A stretch of 64,000 nt of DNA. It comes from Chryseosolibacter histidinae (lineage in GTDB: Bacteria; Bacteroidota; Bacteroidia; Cytophagales; Cyclobacteriaceae). The translations under genes and the position numbers were made by a program. Below are positions 35,347 to 42,891 of the stretch, piece by piece (within the stretch, counting starts at the first letter, position 1; each line of letters opens with the position of its first letter). The DNA is taken from contig NZ_JAHESF010000008.1 of the NCBI RefSeq assembly GCF_018598225.1, positions 62,001 through 126,000 of the forward strand, read 5' to 3'. The notes below the pieces were generated by a model. The model was not told the DNA's origin and searched no databases. It saw only the letters and a program-made list of their open reading frames with translations.

Positions 35347-35440
35347 AAAGGAGTAAGAAGTAAGGAGTAAGTAGTAAGGAGGGGCGAAAAGAAGTCAGGA
35401 GTTAGGAGCCAGGAGTCAGAAGGATAGGAGTAGGGTCAAC
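35347..35440. repeat. Family B array without an inverted partner
   Basis: GGAGTAAGAAGTAAGGAG words directly after the ABC stop pass into AGAAGTCAGGAG, GAGCCAGGAGTCAG and GTAGGGTCAACGAT. The second part closely matches both ends of the four-helix-bundle element at 39658-40187, including the GGGTCAA (left) and GTCGACGAT (right) continuations. It looks like a solo end of that element. Confidence 0.65.
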
Positions 35441-35474
35441 GATCCATTTTTTACGAATGGCGTGTTGGGGTTTT

Positions 35475-35521
35475 AAATCCTGCTGATCCTGTAAATCCTT
35501 TAATCCTGGTTTAATCCTGGT
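35475..35521. repeat. AATCCTG word array, family I
   Basis: About five degenerate copies of AATCCTG/AATCCTT run up to the stop codon of the barrel protein gene ending at 35521. All copies are in one orientation. Confidence 0.6.
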
Positions 35522-36093
35522 CAAAAATTGTAACGGGCGCCTACACCACTATATCCACGAAGCGCTCCGGGCCTGTCAGCGAACTCGATCACTAAGCTGA
35601 ATTCGCCGAAGATGGTGAGGGGGATATCTTCGAAGGTGTATTCCATGCCGAGCATACCTTCGGGACCAAAATCAAAATCGGTGCGGCGGTCTGTGATGAG
35701 CACACCGTTATCGCGGTAGCGGTAGTCGACGTTGGCTACTTTCATCAGCGCGCCAATGCCCCAATACCATTCGAGCTTACCGATCAATCCTTCGATGTAG
35801 ATATCGTTGTGCAGCTGATAACGCGCCTGCAGGTACAACGGTGTCCTTACCGTGTGAGAGACATAATCGAATCCTTCATACCTGTCGAAATCGTGGAAGG
35901 AGTTCTCGTAGTAGTTATGATACCACGAAGTGTAACCTGTGCCGACGCCCAGCTCAACAGCCTTGTTCTTCGGCAGGTACTTCTTGTATGTAATGCCCAT
36001 TGGGTTTCCAAGCCTGAGTCCAATACCCCTGTCTTGTGCATGGGCCGTGATGAAGAGTAGTGAAAGGAATACGATGCTCGCCACTTTTTTCAT
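35521..36093 (-). CDS. Outer-membrane beta-barrel protein (paralogue 1)
   Basis: The start at 36093 gives a 190-residue protein with a signal peptide (MKKVASIVFLSLLFITAHAQ). The mature part shows alternating strands (GIGLRLGNPMGITYKKYL, VELGVGTGYTSWY) and ends in an aromatic residue (GVGARYNF), as expected for a small outer-membrane barrel. Function is unknown. The next gene upstream is a diverged paralogue with the same GLGFKLGDPFALTYKFY start and GGVGLRFIF end. An in-frame upstream start would hide the signal peptide, so I reject it. Confidence 0.8.
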   Translation of the reverse strand: MKKVASIVFLSLLFITAHAQDRGIGLRLGNPMGITYKKYLPKNKAVELGVGTGYTSWYHNYYENSFHDFDRYEGFDYVSHTVRTPLYLQARYQLHNDIYIEGLIGKLEWYWGIGALMKVANVDYRYRDNGVLITDRRTDFDFGPEGMLGMEYTFEDIPLTIFGEFSLVIEFADRPGALRGYSGVGARYNF

Positions 36094-36184
36094 AATCATG
36101 TTTTGGAGTAAACGAGTGGGGGGAAAATTTTTGTACCCCGTTTCTGTGGAGTGGCGAAGTACCCGGCTAACGAGCAATGTTGCT

Positions 36185-36322
36185 GGTTGCCAGTTGCCTG
36201 TTACCGGTTAGGTAGGTGTAAAGCATTAATGAAAAGCTCCGAATCTTGCTATTACTTAACTGAAACACAAATGCAAAAGTACCCTTCACTGAACTGGGGA
36301 CTGGCAACTGGTAACTGGCAAC
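36185..36322. repeat. Heptad inverted-repeat element, family A, copy 4
   Basis: The left arm 36185-36209 (GGTTGCCAGTTGCCTGTTAC and more) pairs with the right arm 36292-36322 (words ending ACTGGTAACTGGCAAC). It separates the two barrel paralogues, and its right end is 5 nt from the stop of the second. Confidence 0.8.
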
Positions 36323-36326
36323 GGTT

Positions 36327-37055
36327 TCAAAAGATAAATCTAAGACCAACACCCCCCTCAAACCTCCTCCACCCTGGATCGGCCTGGATGTCGGTGAAAT
36401 ATTCCACTTCCATAAAAGCGGAGATGGGGATCTGGAAATAGGCGTACTCGATGCCCGCTACTACCTGCGGACCCATGGTAGTGCGATTGCGGGAAAACGA
36501 ACGGAACTCGTTGATATTAATGCTTCCGTCGGTAGACGTGCGGTTATAGAAATACCCATACTTGAGTGATGTGCTCTTCCACTCCCAACCCGCGCCGAGG
36601 TAGAACTGAAGCCCTGGCGATACCTTGTAAGCCTCCACGTGGTAAAGCACTTTCAATTCGCCAATGAAGTCGGCCCGCACCTGGTGAGAAGAATACTTCA
36701 CCGATGCGTCGGGCGAAAGGGTGTCGGCCTCCGCCGTGTACATGGCAAATTTCTCGCGGAAATAGCGGTTATAAAGTCCGCTGGATCCCTTCCCGATATC
36801 GGCAGCAAATGAAAAATGTTTGTTGGGATAGAACTTATAGGTGAGCGCAAAAGGGTCGCCAAGCTTAAAACCCAATCCACTGTAGGGATATCCACTGCTT
36901 TCAAAAACAGGGCAATCGATCTTCTTCGTCGAAGATTTTACTTTCAACGATTTGTAATGACGGCGATTGTTCCGCTTCGCCCGCTGTGCCATAGCGCATT
37001 CACAAACGAGAAGAAGGCAAATGGAAAGCAGTATAGCCGTTTTTAAAAAGCGCAT
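36327..37055 (-). CDS. Outer-membrane beta-barrel protein (paralogue 2)
   Basis: The start at 37055 gives 242 residues with a signal peptide (MRFLKTAILLSICLLLVCEC region, cleaved after AMA). A basic segment (QRAKRNNRRHYKSLKVKSSTKK, in parts) follows, then barrel strands and a terminal Phe. It is related to paralogue 1, with an insertion of about 40 residues. Both are leftward, and the stop lies at the edge of repeat element A4. Function is unknown. Confidence 0.78.
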   Translation of the reverse strand: MRFLKTAILLSICLLLVCECAMAQRAKRNNRRHYKSLKVKSSTKKIDCPVFESSGYPYSGLGFKLGDPFALTYKFYPNKHFSFAADIGKGSSGLYNRYFREKFAMYTAEADTLSPDASVKYSSHQVRADFIGELKVLYHVEAYKVSPGLQFYLGAGWEWKSTSLKYGYFYNRTSTDGSININEFRSFSRNRTTMGPQVVAGIEYAYFQIPISAFMEVEYFTDIQADPGWRRFEGGVGLRFIF

Positions 37056-37120
37056 TGGTGGCAAATATAAGCGTTTTGCCATTTAGCAAACTGATACCCA
37101 GGCGCTTTTAAGCGGAGTAT

Positions 37121-38896
37121 CTATCCGACAAACTCTTTATACTGCATTTTGTGGAGTTGGGCATAGAATCCCTCCTTCAGCAGGAGGTCGTCGTGCGTGC
37201 CAATTTCCTTGACCTGGCCGTGGTCGAGCACTATGATCTTATCGGCTTTCTGGATGGTTGAGAGCCTGTGTGCGATCACGATCGCGGTTCTTCCCTGCAT
37301 CATTTTACCGATGGCGGTCTGGATCATTTCCTCCGTTTCGCTGTCTACCGAAGAAGTAGCCTCATCGAGCACAAGGATGCGCGGATCGTACACCATGGCC
37401 CGGATGAAGGAGATCAGCTGGCGCTGCCCCACAGAAAGAGTCGAGCCACGTTCCATCACATTGTATGACAAGCCACCAGGCAACCTTTCAATAAATTTGC
37501 GGGCGCCCACCAGGTCTGCCGCATGCCACACCATTTCTTCGGTAACATCAGGATTGCCCAGCGTAATATTATTCATGATGGTATCGGAGAAGAGAAACAC
37601 ATCCTGCAGCACCACCCCGATATTTCTGCGCAAGGTGCCGAGCTCATATTCATGGATGTCGATACCATCTACTTTGATGGAGCCCTTGTTGATCTCGTAG
37701 AAGCGGTTGAGTAAATTAATGATCGACGACTTACCCGCACCTGTAGCACCCACCAGCGCTGCAGTCTCGCCCTGCCTGATGTGGAGGTTGACATCTTTCA
37801 GCACATACTCCTCTTCGTTATAGGCAAACCACACATTCTGGAAATCAACGTCACCTCGGATATGCGCAGGCTTCAATGTTCCCTGCTGCTGCACATGCTC
37901 GGTATTGTCGAGCAGGTTGAGGATTCGCGAGGAGCTCACAATACCCATCTGCAATGTGTTGTAACGATCGGCGATCATGCGTATGGGCCGGAAGAACATG
38001 TTGATGTACATGATGAACGCAATGAGCTTGCCGATGGTGATGCCGGTATCTTCATAATGGATAATGCCCTTGGCGCCATACCACACGAGCAACCCGATGC
38101 CCGCTGCCGCGATGATCTCCGCCACAGGAAAGTAAACCGAATAATAAAGTACTGACCTGAGGTTGGCCTGCTTGTGCTCTTCGTTGATAGCTGTGAACTT
38201 TTCAAATTCACGCTTCTCGCTGCCAAAGATCTGCACGATGTTCATACCGGTGATGTGCTCCTGCACAAAGGTGTTGAGGTTGGCCACGGCATTGCGAACG
38301 TCGTTGAAGGCAACCTTGATCTTTTCTTTGAAGATGTACGTGCTGATGAGCAGCAGCGGAATGGTAGACATGCTAAGCAGCGACATGCGCCAGTCTGTAT
38401 AGAACATGAGCGCCAGGATGAAGATGAGCTGAAGCAGGTCGCTGATCATGGCGGCGAGCCCTTCGCTGAAGACGTCGGAGAGTGTTTCCACATCAGAGAT
38501 GGTACGGGTCACCAGCCTGCCAATGGGTGTTTTATCGAAGAAGCGCAGGCGAAGATTGACCAGGTGCTGGTATAACTTTGTGCGGATATCGCGGATCACC
38601 TGCTGGCCCATCCACCCTGAAATGTAAGTATGGGCATACTGCACCACTGATTGCAACACCAGCAGGATCAGCAGCACCACCATCATCCATACCATACCTT
38701 TGTAATCTCCTTCGGCCACATCGCCATCGAGGGTCCATTGTACCAACAAGGGCCGGAGCGGCGAGAGAATGCCCAGGGAGAGGGTGAGGAAGATCAGCAA
38801 ATAAAATCTGCCGCGGTACGGGGTCACAAACCTCATCAGCCTTCTCAGCACCGACCAATCGATGATATTACCACTGCTTACCTGTTCCTTGTCCAC
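37121..38896 (-). CDS. ABC exporter half-transporter with LSVGQ signature (MdlB-like)
   Basis: This 591-residue exporter half has six membrane helices (to about 320) and an ATPase domain. Walker A GATGAGKSS is at 383-391. Walker B LVLDE is at 508-512 with the catalytic Glu512 intact. The signature is LSVGQ at 487-491, not LSGGQ. This is the complement of the defects in the ABC protein at 33548: together they would make one consensus and one degenerate ATP site, the hallmark of heterodimeric exporters. It precedes the barrel genes on the same strand. Confidence 0.93.
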   Translation of the reverse strand: MDKEQVSSGNIIDWSVLRRLMRFVTPYRGRFYLLIFLTLSLGILSPLRPLLVQWTLDGDVAEGDYKGMVWMMVVLLILLVLQSVVQYAHTYISGWMGQQVIRDIRTKLYQHLVNLRLRFFDKTPIGRLVTRTISDVETLSDVFSEGLAAMISDLLQLIFILALMFYTDWRMSLLSMSTIPLLLISTYIFKEKIKVAFNDVRNAVANLNTFVQEHITGMNIVQIFGSEKREFEKFTAINEEHKQANLRSVLYYSVYFPVAEIIAAAGIGLLVWYGAKGIIHYEDTGITIGKLIAFIMYINMFFRPIRMIADRYNTLQMGIVSSSRILNLLDNTEHVQQQGTLKPAHIRGDVDFQNVWFAYNEEEYVLKDVNLHIRQGETAALVGATGAGKSSIINLLNRFYEINKGSIKVDGIDIHEYELGTLRRNIGVVLQDVFLFSDTIMNNITLGNPDVTEEMVWHAADLVGARKFIERLPGGLSYNVMERGSTLSVGQRQLISFIRAMVYDPRILVLDEATSSVDSETEEMIQTAIGKMMQGRTAIVIAHRLSTIQKADKIIVLDHGQVKEIGTHDDLLLKEGFYAQLHKMQYKEFVG

Positions 38897-38903
38897 AAAA
38901 AAG

Positions 38904-39650
38904 TTACTTTAAAAATACGTTTGAAGGATATTTCACCTTCATGAGATACAAACCCTGCGCCGGTACGTTGGCCCCGGCTTTTTTTCTGTCTTTACTTTGA
39001 ATGATGGCCTGAAAATCCCGCACGGAGATCTTCCCGGTACCAACATCGAGCAATGTGCCTACAACAGCGCGCACCATGCCACGAAGGAAGCGGTTGGCGG
39101 TGATATAAAAGATCAACCGGTCGCCTTCCTCCTTCCATTCCGCCCGCTTAACCTCGCAAAGAAAATGATTTACGTCGGTTTTCACTTTGCTGAAGCATTC
39201 AAAATCATGCTCGCCCAATAATAACGCAGCCGCCCGGTTCATGGTTTGAACATCTGTTTCTTTAAAAAAATGCCAGGCCAGTCCTTCCAGAAAAGGATTT
39301 TTTTTTCGGGTGATCTCATACCGGTAAGTGCGCTCCACGGCGTCGTACCGTGCGCTGGCGGTTTCTTTCACCCGGCGGATCGAACGGATGGCAATATCAC
39401 GTGGTAAAAATGAATTGAGCTTCAGCAGCAGCTGATCGCTGTTCAGCTCTTGATCGATATCGGTATGAAAAAATTGCTGCTCACAATGCACCCCAGTGTC
39501 AGTACGGCCACTCCCCACGATCTTCACCTCCACCTGCAAAAGTTTGCTCATAGCATGCTCTACTACAGCTTGAACGCCAGTAGCATTATTCTGCGATTGC
39601 CAGCCGTTGTAGTTTTTGCCGTTGTAGGCTATTTCGAAGAAGTACCTCAT
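38904..39650 (-). CDS. truA: tRNA pseudouridine synthase A
   Basis: This 248-residue enzyme forms pseudouridine at positions 38-40 of the tRNA anticodon arm. The catalytic Asp51 is in GSGRTDTGVHC. YNGKNYNGWQSQ, RYDAVERTYRYEI and NRFLRGMVRAVVGTLLDVG are all present. It is 7 nt upstream of the ABC gene on the same strand. Its ATG lies only 7 nt from the arm of the four-helix-bundle element, so the element now provides its upstream sequence. Confidence 0.96.
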   Translation of the reverse strand: MRYFFEIAYNGKNYNGWQSQNNATGVQAVVEHAMSKLLQVEVKIVGSGRTDTGVHCEQQFFHTDIDQELNSDQLLLKLNSFLPRDIAIRSIRRVKETASARYDAVERTYRYEITRKKNPFLEGLAWHFFKETDVQTMNRAAALLLGEHDFECFSKVKTDVNHFLCEVKRAEWKEEGDRLIFYITANRFLRGMVRAVVGTLLDVGTGKISVRDFQAIIQSKDRKKAGANVPAQGLYLMKVKYPSNVFLK

Positions 39651-39657
39651 AGGTGCT

Positions 39658-40187
39658 AGAAGTCAGGAGCCAGGAGTCAGGAGTCAGAAGGGTTAGTGTA
39701 GGGTCAAGTGTTATGTTTCAATTCCGAATATTGTCCTCGATGGATCTGATGTAGGCGCTTAGGAGGCGGCTCACTTCTTCGGAGAGGTCTTCGAGGGTGC
39801 GATTTTCGCCGTATTCCAAGTCCTTTGAGAGAATCACATAGTACTTGCATTCCTCCAGGGAGCCTTGTGCGATGTTCATAAGACGGATCTTGTCCAGCTT
39901 TGACCTTTTAGCGTAACCTTCCGTAATGTTTGCAGCAACCGATACTGCCGCATCCCTGAACTGCGCCGTAAGGCCATACTTCTCTTCCTTCGGAAATCGC
40001 CGCGTATACTTATAAACACCAAGTACAAACTGATGGGCTTTCTGCCACACAATTAAATCTTTAAAACTTTTAGAGGGTCTCATAAATATTATAGGTTAAG
40101 TGTTGAAAACTAATTTTATGCTCCCATCCAATCCTCAACCCAATCGTCGACCTCACACCTCCTCCTGACTCCTGGCTCCTGACTTCT
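39658..40187. mobile_element. IVS-like element: S23 gene inside a perfect 26-nt inverted repeat
   Basis: A 26-nt family B arm at 39658-39683 (begins AGAAGTCAGGAGCCAGGAGT) is repeated perfectly in inverse at 40162-40187. The four-helix-bundle gene occupies the interior. The element sits between the DUF4293 stop (40200) and the truA start (39650), two genes on the same strand. A transcript would fold into a hairpin with the ORF in the loop, as in 23S rRNA intervening sequences. Mobility is inferred from this form and from the gene-less copies elsewhere; no target duplication is evident. Confidence 0.6.
39718..40083 (-). CDS. Four-helix-bundle protein of the S23/IVP family
   Basis: A 121-residue protein with the full family signature: FKDLIVWQKAHQFV (about 7-20), RRFPKEEKYGLTAQ, FRDAAVSVAANITEGYAKRS (about 43-62), and GSLEECKYYVILS (74-86). 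S23 proteins were first found encoded inside 23S rRNA intervening sequences. Relatives include Avd, the accessory protein of diversity-generating retroelements, which binds nucleic acid through a basic bundle. No reverse transcriptase or variable repeat is nearby. Here the gene is bracketed by inverted repeat arms, with flanks of 34 and 78 nt. Confidence 0.93.
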   Translation of the reverse strand: MRPSKSFKDLIVWQKAHQFVLGVYKYTRRFPKEEKYGLTAQFRDAAVSVAANITEGYAKRSKLDKIRLMNIAQGSLEECKYYVILSKDLEYGENRTLEDLSEEVSRLLSAYIRSIEDNIRN

Positions 40188-40199
40188 GGCTCCTTGCCT

Positions 40200-40664
40200 T
40201 TAACGCAATCTGTCTGAGTCCCTCACCAACTTCTCATCCCTCCGAATAAATCGGTTCGCCAACAAATTGCAGATCACGGCAATGCCAGGAAGCCAGAGAC
40301 CCAATCCGTACTGGCCTCCCTGGAAGTTTTTAATAAACTGGTTGGAGAAGATAACAGCAGAAGCAATGGTGCCTGCCATGAACAACGAGTTCAGGGCTCC
40401 GAGCTTCATCTGCAGCAACCTGTTCTTAAAGCTCCTGATGCTGATCACGGCAAGTGTTATGGATGCAATGGCCAGGATCGCTGTAAGCGCATAAGGAAAA
40501 TACTGCGTGGTACGCTCACCATTCTGTACAATGGTGTAGTGCAGCGCATACAGCTGATGCGATTGACCTGAAGCATCCTGGTAAACCCAGATCGGAAGAA
40601 AAATGGTGACCACTAAGCTGATAACAGCCACGGCCAGAAATACGGTTTGAATTCTTTGCCACAT
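40200..40664 (-). CDS. DUF4293 membrane protein
   Basis: A 154-residue protein with four predicted membrane helices and the DUF4293 start MWQRIQTVFLAVAVISLVVTIFLPIW. The second part (QMKLGALNSLFMAGTIASAVIF, then GLWLPGIAVICNLLANRFIRRDEKLVRDSDRLR) matches the family's conserved end. It is restricted to Bacteroidota and its function is unknown. On the minus strand truA follows it, with the four-helix-bundle element between. Confidence 0.88.
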   Translation of the reverse strand: MWQRIQTVFLAVAVISLVVTIFLPIWVYQDASGQSHQLYALHYTIVQNGERTTQYFPYALTAILAIASITLAVISIRSFKNRLLQMKLGALNSLFMAGTIASAVIFSNQFIKNFQGGQYGLGLWLPGIAVICNLLANRFIRRDEKLVRDSDRLR

Positions 40665-40691
40665 GTTGGTGTTGGTTTAACTTGCTGCTCC

Positions 40692-40727
40692 TTGAAGTTT
40701 AAAGTTTGAGGTTCAAAGTTTAAGGTT
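40692..40727. repeat. AAAGTTTAAAG word array, family C
   Basis: GAAGTTTAAAGTTTGAGGTT and following AAAGTTTAAGG words lie in the divergent region between the DUF4293 and thiolase starts. This family is thus not confined to gene 3' ends. Confidence 0.5.
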
Positions 40728-40814
40728 GGCAAAAGTAAACGATTTGGAGATAGGTTGAAGCATTTATCCGTTAATTCGCGGTCAACGGTCAAATCAGGTA
40801 GTAATTTTCCGAAC

Positions 40815-42011
40815 ATGAAACCAGCATACATACTCGATCTCCTGCGAACACCCATCGGCAAATACGGCGGCACACTGGCCACGGTACGGCCCGATGACCT
40901 CGCGGCCCACGTGATCAAAAAATTAATGGAGCGGAATCCGGCCATCGATCCTAACACTGTTGAAGATGTGGTTTTCGGCGCTGCCAATCAGGCGGGAGAA
41001 GACAACCGTAACGTGGCCCGCATGGCACTGCTGCTGGCCGGGCTGCCCGTGGAAGTGGGTGGCGTTACGGTGAACCGGTTATGCGCCTCCGGACTGCAGG
41101 CTATCATGGATGCTTCGCGGGCAGTAATGTGCGGCGAAGGCGACGTTTACATCGCAGGCGGTGTGGAGAGCATGAGCCGCGCACCCTTTGTGATGGGCAA
41201 AGCCGAAGATGCTTTTTCACGCAAGACAGAGCTGTACGACACCACACTGGGCTGGCGGTTCATCAACTCCAAGCTGTCGAAATTGTATCACCCTTATTCC
41301 ATGGGTGAAACCGCGGAAAACGTGGCGGAAAAATGGAAGGTGAGCCGCGAGCAGCAGGACCAGTTTGCGTTTCAGTCGCAGGTAAAATATCAGCAGGCCT
41401 TTGAGCAGGGCAGATTCAGCGATGAAATTGTTGCTGTCAGTGTGCCCCAGTCAAAAGGCGACCCCATTGCATTCGGCAAAGATGAGCAGCCCAGGGCTAC
41501 ATCGCCCGACAAGCTCGCCACACTAAAACCTGCTTTCAAGGAAGGTGGAAGTGTAACAGCGGGCAACTCATCGGGCATCAACGACGGTGCCGCTGCCGCG
41601 CTCATCGTCAGTGAAGAAGTGGTGAAGCGCCTGAATGTAAAGCCTATCGCCAGGGTTGTGTCCGTGGCCATTGCTGGTGTCGACCCTGCATACATGGGTG
41701 TTGGCCCCGTTCCCGCCACACAAAAAGTACTGAAGCGCGCCGGTCTTAAAATAAACGACATCGGACTCGCCGAGCTGAATGAAGCCTTCGCTTCGCAGTC
41801 GCTGGCCTGCATACGCGATCTGGGCATCGATCCTGCCATTGTCAATGTCAACGGCGGCGCTATTGCCATCGGCCATCCACTCGGCTGCAGTGGTGTACGC
41901 ATCAGTACCACCCTGCTGCATGAAATGAAGAGACGAAAAGTGAAGTTTGGTCTTGCTACGATGTGCATCGGTGTGGGACAGGGAGCGGCGGTGATTTACG
42001 AGGGGCTTTAA
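40815..42011 (+). CDS. Acetyl-CoA acyltransferase, PcaF/PaaJ-like thiolase
   Basis: The ATG at 40815 gives 398 residues; an upstream in-frame start adds 20 residues without family support. The nucleophile is Cys90 in NRLCASGLQA. The GGAIAIGHPLGCSG block and CIGVGQGAA near the end hold the His and second Cys. The N-terminus (RTPIGKYGGTLATVRPDDLA) and GAANQAGEDNRNVARM most resemble 3-oxoadipyl-CoA thiolases of aromatic degradation, but no other genes of such a pathway are near. A general degradative thiolase remains possible. Confidence 0.9.
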   Translation: MKPAYILDLLRTPIGKYGGTLATVRPDDLAAHVIKKLMERNPAIDPNTVEDVVFGAANQAGEDNRNVARMALLLAGLPVEVGGVTVNRLCASGLQAIMDASRAVMCGEGDVYIAGGVESMSRAPFVMGKAEDAFSRKTELYDTTLGWRFINSKLSKLYHPYSMGETAENVAEKWKVSREQQDQFAFQSQVKYQQAFEQGRFSDEIVAVSVPQSKGDPIAFGKDEQPRATSPDKLATLKPAFKEGGSVTAGNSSGINDGAAAALIVSEEVVKRLNVKPIARVVSVAIAGVDPAYMGVGPVPATQKVLKRAGLKINDIGLAELNEAFASQSLACIRDLGIDPAIVNVNGGAIAIGHPLGCSGVRISTTLLHEMKRRKVKFGLATMCIGVGQGAAVIYEGL

Positions 42012-42226
42012 GTTGCCAGTTGCCGGTTGCCAGTTACCGGTTTAGGATGGGTGCAACTATACTTCTTGGTTTCAAGTCGAGGACAGACTTGAGATGTGAG
42101 ATATGAGACACGAGATTAGGATCAAAAGGACCGAGGCATCATGGCTTCGGCTTTATCGCTGATTTGAAATGCATACGCGGTAGTCTCTCCGCACGCCGGC
42201 AACCGGAAACTGGCAACCGGCAACCG
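42011..42226. repeat. Heptad inverted-repeat element, family A, copy 5, stop-to-stop
   Basis: The left arm 42011-42043 starts on the last base of the thiolase stop. The right arm (about 42196-42225) ends 6 nt from the stop of the convergent barrel gene. The whole 220-bp gap is therefore the element. The centre holds a different word array, GAGATGTGAGATATGAGACA (about 42091-42117), suggesting one element nested in another. Confidence 0.85.
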
Positions 42227-42231
42227 ATCAT

Positions 42232-42888
42232 CTAAAACCTCAGAACCATAAATATCACCGCCGGAACCGCGAATTGAAACCGTTTGGTCTTATCAGTGGT
42301 CTTGTCATCCACGCCGTTCCTGGAATCAGTTTCAATGGTATTCTTTAACGACTTAAAATAATACGTGATCTCCGTGCCCACCCAGATCCTGTCAGTGGCA
42401 GCATAATTCAAGGAAGCCCGTGGACCCAGGCCCCAGCCGTTGTTCTTGTTCTTGGTTTCAACGGTGGTATTGGGGTCATTTCCCTGTACCGTTTTGGTGG
42501 TGTTGTTCTGCAGGTCTATCACAGCATCGATACCCGAGCTCAGGATCCATCGCTTTCCGAAGGTGGATTTCTTTTCAAAACCAACCCTGAAGAACAAGTC
42601 GTTGATCTTGGTGTTACGCTCCACGAATACATCGCCATCGTTAAACTCGTTGTAGGTGTAGCCCAGTCCGAAATTAGCACCCCACCCGGTGACTCGGGAG
42701 TTGACGGCATAGGTGATGAGGTAAGGGTTGTTGACAGCGGTAGAAGTGCTGCTGAAATTCAGGATCTGCCTGATCAGCTGGTTGATCTGAACGCCAACGT
42801 AGTGGTAGTTCTTTGGAATGGTATCCTGGGCGGAAGCAGAAACAACAAAACCGATAAACAGTAAACTAACGAAGGTCTTTTTGAGCAT
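42232..42888 (-). CDS. Outer-membrane beta-barrel protein, unknown
   Basis: A 218-residue protein with a signal peptide (MLKKTFVSLLFIGFVVSASA) and a mature region of alternating strands ending in an aromatic residue (FMVLRF). An Asn/Thr-rich loop (NNTTKTVQGNDPNTTVETKN) lies in the middle. It looks like a small outer-membrane barrel of the porin-like beta-barrel type in Bacteroidota. It is 3 nt after the cytochrome peroxidase gene on the same strand, so the two are probably co-transcribed. Confidence 0.75.
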   Translation of the reverse strand: MLKKTFVSLLFIGFVVSASAQDTIPKNYHYVGVQINQLIRQILNFSSTSTAVNNPYLITYAVNSRVTGWGANFGLGYTYNEFNDGDVFVERNTKINDLFFRVGFEKKSTFGKRWILSSGIDAVIDLQNNTTKTVQGNDPNTTVETKNKNNGWGLGPRASLNYAATDRIWVGTEITYYFKSLKNTIETDSRNGVDDKTTDKTKRFQFAVPAVIFMVLRF

Positions 42889-42891
42889 TCT

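Noticed and set aside
39718-40083. Diversity-generating retroelement, from the Avd-like protein
   Set aside because: No reverse transcriptase and no template/variable repeat pair are seen nearby; the protein fits the S23 group instead.
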